NCBI GenBank assembly: GCA_020466095.1
Contig: CM035809.1
Span: 25,907,927-25,971,926, forward strand
From: Chlorops oryzae
Taxonomy: Eukaryota > Arthropoda > Insecta > Diptera > Chloropidae
Length of the DNA stretch: 64,000 nucleotides
Direction of reading: 5' to 3'
Shown: positions 59,276-64,000 of the stretch, one piece after another
Position numbering within the stretch: position 1 is the stretch's first letter
Layout: each line of letters begins with the position of its first letter
Notes under the pieces: model-generated
Database searches by the model: none
What the model saw: only the letters and a program-made list of their open reading frames with translations
Told to the model about the DNA's origin: nothing
Made by a program: the position numbers and the translations under genes

Positions 59276-59597
59276 CCCTGCAGGAAGCCTGTCGCCATAT
59301 GGCCCCATGTCTATATTTATAGGCGGTCTCATTAAAGAAACTGTACTGTCAAGCGGTATAGGTTATCTTTGTTGACCATGTCAACAACGTGTCTACTTAT
59401 AAAGCGAAAGAGTACTCTTTTTGTCTACATAATAGTACCGACGTCAATAGTTCGTCAATATTTCTTCGGTCAATTGTTGACATGCAATGCCCGCTCAATG
59501 ATAAAATGTCAATAGACAAAGGCCTGGGGCGGGTATAACTGGTCAGTATTGACGTTGACGCGGTCAGTAGAAAAAGAGTTTGACATTTCCTACAGGG
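59276..59597. mobile_element. TA-flanked MITE
   Basis: Short inverted ends CCCTGCAGGAA and TTCCTACAGGG with TA on both sides; the interior has several GTCAATA/TTGACATG-type motifs. No coding sequence. Confidence 0.55.
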
Positions 59598-59685
59598 TAC
59601 TTCCTTGTTTCCCTTTGAACTTCCTTGAATTTCTTCGTTTTGCTTGCAATTTTCAATGATGAAGTTGATTTTGTTGACCTCTTTT

Positions 59686-59848
59686 CAGTGGCGTAGCGAG
59701 ACATTTCGGCGCCCGGGGCCCGATGGGCGCACAATGCAGGAAATGCCGCCCCTCCAATCGGCCTCAATAAAAATACCTTAATAAAATTTGAAATATGATT
59801 TGGCGCCCGGTGCGACTGCCCCCTTGGGCCCCCCTCACTACGCTACTT
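59686..59848. mobile_element. short hAT-type MITE
   Basis: The left end CAGTGGCGTAGCGAG is a widespread hAT terminus; the right end CACTACGCTACTT is its decayed complement. Flanks CCTCTTTT and CCCCTTTT agree at 7 of 8 positions. GGCGCCCGG occurs near both ends; the element is GC-rich against its surroundings. Confidence 0.7.
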
Positions 59849-61311
59849 CCCCTTTTTAATCAAAATTTAAAACAGTTCAATTTGTCATAAATTATTTAAA
59901 GATAAAAAAGATCGAAAAATAATATTTTCACATTTTCATAGCTTCAAAATATGCCGTTGATGGGTTAAATATTTTTAAAAATTTATTTTTGTGTCTCCAA
60001 CAAAGCATCTTTTGTCATTTTTGTGAAAAATAAGAGCTAAAATTCCATTAGATTAGACATGGGAATTAAAGGGTTAAAGGAACTTTCTTGCTCTAATCAG
60101 CCGAAATCTCTATAGAGACCATATATGCTCTTAAATGGGACTTACCATCAGCTGCCCTTCCGTCTGTTCCCTACAAAAAGCACCTGCAACAAAAAAGTAC
60201 CTCAACAATTTTCATTTTTCCCACAACTCAGACTCATTGCATCAATATTGTATCTCAATCTATTCGAAGTGCACTTGAAAAATAAAATTTCAATCCACCC
60301 CAAAAGAAGCGAAGGCATGTCCACAGTTGCTCAATTTTGTTTTGTCTATTTTTAGCCCACTTCCCTGGCACTTGATCATCGCTTCTTGTTCTCTTGATTT
60401 CGCTTTCAAAGAAATGAGACGCAGCTGCCAGTGCCTACGCATGACGATGACGCTAAAAAGGCGAATACGCATGCGCGACGCATTCATGTTGACTATTTTG
60501 GCGAGCGGAATAATTTGCAATACTTATATTGCGCAGTCGCATTCACTTAAAAAAAAAATCGAGTTAAAACTTTGATTCCATTTTTGGAAGCAGACAACCT
60601 TAAACGAATGACGCAAAAATAGCTATAAAAAGCAATCGCCAATGAGCAAAAAGGTGAGGGAGAGTTTATGGACCCCAATTATTTCTTATCTTTGTACCAG
60701 GGATCGGCAATAATCCTATTTTCAGCATTATTTTTATGAATTATTGCCGAATATATGAATATTTCCATTTCTTTTTACATATAATTATGGATTAATGAAA
60801 ATTCAAAAATTTCAAATTTAACATTTTCGATTTGTGTGATATTGTTAAGTTCAAATTCTGAAAATATGAATTGACATATAGTCAGTAATAATAAAATTTA
60901 AAATTTGGACTACTAAAAAAAAATCCGAAATTTAAATGTGAGAGTTATTGAATTGGACAATCAAAAATTTTTATTTCGAAATTTTGGAATATTCAGGCAC
61001 TCAAAAATCAGATCTTTGAAATGTTTGATTATTTGAAAAATCAGCAATAATTTTTTTTAAAATTTTTTGATTGTTTTAATAATCATGTTAAATTTAAAAT
61101 TATGGAATTTTCATTAATCTATAATCATAGAATGAAAATCTCTGAATGTACTATATTCTAAAAATCAAAATTTTAAATTTTTTTTCTGCCGATCCCTGCT
61201 TTGTACTGAGGAGACAATTTTTTTTTATCCATATAAACCGCGCGAAATCATTTAATAGTATCCTTATAACATGTCCTTTTCTAAAAAAAAAAATTCTGAT
61301 TCCAAATTGAG
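59849..61311. other. lectin downstream intergenic DNA
   Basis: AT-rich, with an inverted pair around 60.78 and 61.10 kb (TAATTATGGATTAATGAAAA and TTTTCATTAATCTATAATCA), probably a MITE relic. The lectin 3' UTR occupies the right end. Confidence 0.45.
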
Positions 61312-62810
61312 TTAAAGGAATCGCCTTTTCCTCGACACAGTGCAAGGATTATTCGATTCGCAGATGGAATAATATTTTTTGTAACAGAACTCATTGCCCC
61401 ACTGAAGATAGTTCCTGTGATAGGCAAGGCAATCTTCACCTTTTTCGGATGTTGGTTTCGCACTCATCCAATTCGTGAATGCAAATTCGTGACCATTTGA
61501 CCAATTCCAATCTTTGGTCCGATATCCAGACGTCCAGTAGAAGTACTTATAGCATTCTACGACGAAAAAGCGGACATTAGTTTAGATAATGAATTTTTGA
61601 AAGGTCTTTCCTGGTCTTACCGCCACTTTTCTTAATCGTATTTGTTATAAAAGAATCCTCGGTACAATCCTCAATACTGATTAGATTCATATTGATGCCA
61701 CGGCAGAAATTAAGGGCGTCATCGCGGGTGCGCTAAGAAGATGAAAAAGAATTTCTATCAGAATAACAAAACACGAAAAAATAAATGATATTAAATATGT
61801 CTTTGGATTACATCCAACCGATGGAATGTTCACTCCTTAACCCTTTCTAAACTAATTTGTTATTTTTAAATGTGTTGCTGAAGTTTTTTTTTTTCTCGAT
61901 TTCTATTAAAAGCGTTAAAAATAACCCAGCGGAAAATTGTCTCCTGCATGACAATTTCATCAGTGATTTCATCGATGACATATAAGTGACATTGTCATGC
62001 ATGACATCTTGGAGGACATGTCATCGTGGAGGGATGCTGTTCACGTGCTTGAATCTCATTGGCTATTGAAATTTAAAAAAGGTTTTAGCGTCAGTTGAAC
62101 GTTAGCATGAAGTGGCGTAGATGATGAGTGCTCGACTCACACTCCGAAGATCGCGGGTTCGATCCCTGGCTGAGGCGAACAAAATTTGTTAAAAATAGAT
62201 TTTTAAAAATTTTCGAAATATTCAAAGAGAGGAGGGCAAAGAAGAGAGTTTATCAATCTGGTTTTTATATGCCATCGCATCCCCTAGCATGACATTGTCA
62301 CGTGTGAATTCACTGTCCAACTCCTGTACAAATGTCATAGAAAGTGTCATATGAATTGTCATGCATACCGGATCCAGAGTCACCGTGACTTCATCGATGA
62401 TGTTGGGACATTTGCCGCTGGGTTGTTACGTCCATAAGCAATAAGAATAGATTTTAGATACGTACGTGTATATGTATCTATGTCCTCGATTGTGCTCGCC
62501 AGGTCTGAACGTGTTAAAGAAAAACTTTCTTACGCTTACCCTTCTTTCAGTATCGAAATAGTAGTGCCTTCCCTGGAAGCAGGCATAGCCCAAATTGCAA
62601 TTTGATTTTCCAAAAAAAGCATTCGAAATATTTTCCTCAACGCTGTTCAAAACGTCCTGAGCATCTTGATCTAAAACCATTGAAAGAATAATTTCATCGA
62701 ATATTAATGTTCTCCTTACTCTTACTCTCTCCGCTGTCATCGATTGTCCCTGCAACAACCACTGCGAGCACTAAAATTACAAGGAAAACAGCCGCCGAGA
62801 CTTTAGACAT
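61312..62810 (-). CDS. secreted C-type lectin-like protein (4 exons)
   Basis: Exons 62810-62726, 62670-62540, 61732-61621 and 61556-61312 join with matching phases to give 190 residues. A clear signal peptide (MSKVSAAVFLVILVLAVVVA) is followed by a short acidic stretch. One C-type lectin domain (about 50-180) follows: CFQGRHYYFD, ALNFCRGINMNLISIED, FYWTSGYR, DWNWSNG, FTNWMSAKP, GEDCLAY, WGNEFCYKKYYSICE. The position of the EPN/QPD sugar-specificity triplet reads KPT, and the WND calcium position reads WGN, so classical calcium-dependent sugar binding is doubtful. Insects have many such single-domain lectins in immunity and the gut; the role here is inference. Intron 2 holds a 500-bp TIR element. 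A second usable donor in exon 1 (62720) would add three residues. A TATA box lies 58 bp upstream. Confidence 0.9.
61924..62423. mobile_element. CCCAGC-type TIR element with tRNA-like core, copy 2 (lectin intron 2)
   Basis: Ends ACCCAGCGGAAAATTGTCTC and ACATTTGCCGCTGGGT, with interior GTCATCGATGA motifs as in the 51.6-kb copy. The right third has extra GTCATxxxATGTCAT palindromes missing from copy 1. Target duplication is not clear here. Confidence 0.8.
62111..62176 (+). other. tRNA-like module, copy 2
   Basis: GTGGCGTAGATGATGAGTGC keeps a better A-box region than copy 1, and CGCGGGTTCGATCCC is the same perfect B box. It runs antisense to the lectin gene. Confidence 0.55.
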
Positions 62811-62867
62811 TTTTTCGGGTGTAACGAAAATTTAGAAATGCAGCGAAATCGTTTAAGATATCAGGAC

Positions 62868-62875
62868 CTTATATA
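62868..62875 (-). promoter_or_regulatory. TATA box of the lectin gene
   Basis: On the minus strand TATATAAG lies 58 bp upstream of the start codon, leaving room for a start site near 62.84 kb and a 5' UTR of about 30 nt. A strong TATA box fits an inducible secreted protein. Confidence 0.65.
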
Positions 62876-63274
62876 CTTTCAGGGTGCGAAATCCGGTTGC
62901 CAAATATCAACTTATCACTGCAAAAATATTGAGGCGTTAAATTCTCTTCGGAACTTCGGCTTAAAATACCACAAAAACGGTAAGCGAGAAAAAATTTATC
63001 AGCTCCTGGCGATTAACCCAAATCAATAGAACAGTTTTCGATAACGGTTAATCATACTTATCTACAAAAAAAAAAAAAATATGTCAAAAGTTATCTTGAG
63101 ACCCATTGAACTGATTTGCCTTGTAAAATTCGTAAATTGACTTCCCTTCAATTAATTGAGTTTTAATAGCAAAAAGATAAGGCCATAGATTGGATTATTT
63201 TTTCTTGTTTTTGGCGCCTTCTAATTCAATTGAGGCCTGGTACCCACTTCAATAACTGGAAGATGGAGCAAATA
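62876..63274. other. lectin upstream region; no further gene seen
   Basis: Likely contains upstream control sites of the lectin gene; none can be named with confidence. Confidence 0.35.
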
Positions 63275-63494
63275 CACTCAAAAAAATGCCAACAATTTTA
63301 TACTTTGTCACAACAATTTTGTTGGTTAAATCGGTCCCTATAATTTAAATTATTCTAAAAAAAAATGGAAGTTCCTAGAACAAAAAAAAAAAAAAATCTT
63401 CCCATGACCACAGAAATTGTTGGTCTGAAAATTAATTATTTTTTCTAAAACATTGTCTCAACAATGCAAAGGTCTTGAGAAACTTTTTTGAGTG
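63275..63494. mobile_element. TA-flanked MITE family F, copy 2
   Basis: Ends CACTCAAAAAAATGCC and AACTTTTTTGAGTG flanked by TA, aligning throughout with the 56.96-kb copy. Confidence 0.8.
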
Positions 63495-64000
63495 TACAAT
63501 TTTTTTAGAGTAACTGTAATATGGTCGGGCACTATAATGTCTTTTCCAAATCATATCAAAAATTTGTCATGGCAGGGGGATGTGTTTATCTTTTCTCCTG
63601 GTATAGCGACATTTGGTGCCTTTCAAAATTCACGTAAATGCAATCATGAAGAATGTGAATGTGAAAGTTTTTATCAAATAATATAAAGGGGGTTTTCTGA
63701 AGACCTTAATATAAAAATTAAAATTGCCACGTTTTCAAAAAAAATCGTTAAAAGATTGCGATATAATAAATCTGTTTGAATCAATTTAAATTTTTAACAG
63801 CCCCGGCTTCGGTTGAAAGCTAAACTAGTTTGGGTTATTGTACTAACTGTATTAGTCTGATTTAGCAACGACAAAAACCCATAGTCATAGACACAAACCG
63901 GTTGTCTATTACCACAAAGTGCATTTGTGAAGATTTATCGATTTGTAAGGGAAAATTATCGATAAAAAAAACTCTCCAGTCGAGACTTGGTGTTGGTCAT
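63495..64000. other. no gene recognised
   Basis: Intergenic DNA to the window edge; a 64-codon open frame near 63.5 kb has no recognisable features. Confidence 0.5.

Overview
The window looks like AT-rich euchromatic DNA of a higher (brachyceran) fly. The intact genes read as close relatives of Drosophila proteins: mitochondrial adenylate kinase Adk3, a TTC14-type S1/TPR/RS protein, the Rho GTPase RhoL, an alpha-arrestin and a secreted C-type lectin. Confirmed introns are mostly short (60-90 nt) with GTAAGT-like donors, and DINE-1/Helentron-type elements with GTCY microsatellites are present. The species cannot be named from the sequence.

Layout. 0-7.5 kb: no gene; MITEs, an RTE-type retroposon relic and a foldback element. 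7.5-8.2 kb: Adk3 on the minus strand. 9.2-12.7 kb: a hAT-type element holding a DINE-1 element, preceded by an eroded copy of the same nest, then a tRNA-like sequence and a second RTE 3' end. 14.2-19.6 kb: the nine-exon TTC14 gene, minus strand. 21.8-23.4 kb: C-terminal exons of an alpha-arrestin, plus strand. 24-33 kb: repeat-dominated DNA with two ~2-3 % diverged copies of a ~1 kb segment carrying small unidentified reading frames, a 1.17 kb GATGGT-type satellite and a three-level nest of insertions. 33.5-34.3 kb: RhoL, minus strand. 34.5-45.9 kb: intergenic, with DINE-1, a long GA microsatellite, hAT and TA-flanked MITEs, a 1.65 kb inverted-repeat element with tRNA-like arms, and an 81-bp tandem array between RTE-like fragments. 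46.06-46.89 kb: a four-exon gene of unknown function. 47-61 kb: intergenic, crowded with MITEs. 61.3-62.8 kb: a four-exon secreted C-type lectin, minus strand, with a TATA box.

Nothing suggests the genes form a functional unit; they are separate housekeeping, signalling and immune-type genes. The dominant theme is transposon biology. Four spliced genes each have one intron occupied by a single MITE. Several insertions can be dated by empty sites within the window. Three inverted-repeat elements whose ends contain CCCAGC carry pol III-like tRNA-derived modules; this is the best candidate here for something undescribed. All exon structures were worked out by hand from splice consensus, reading phase and family resemblance, with no transcript evidence.
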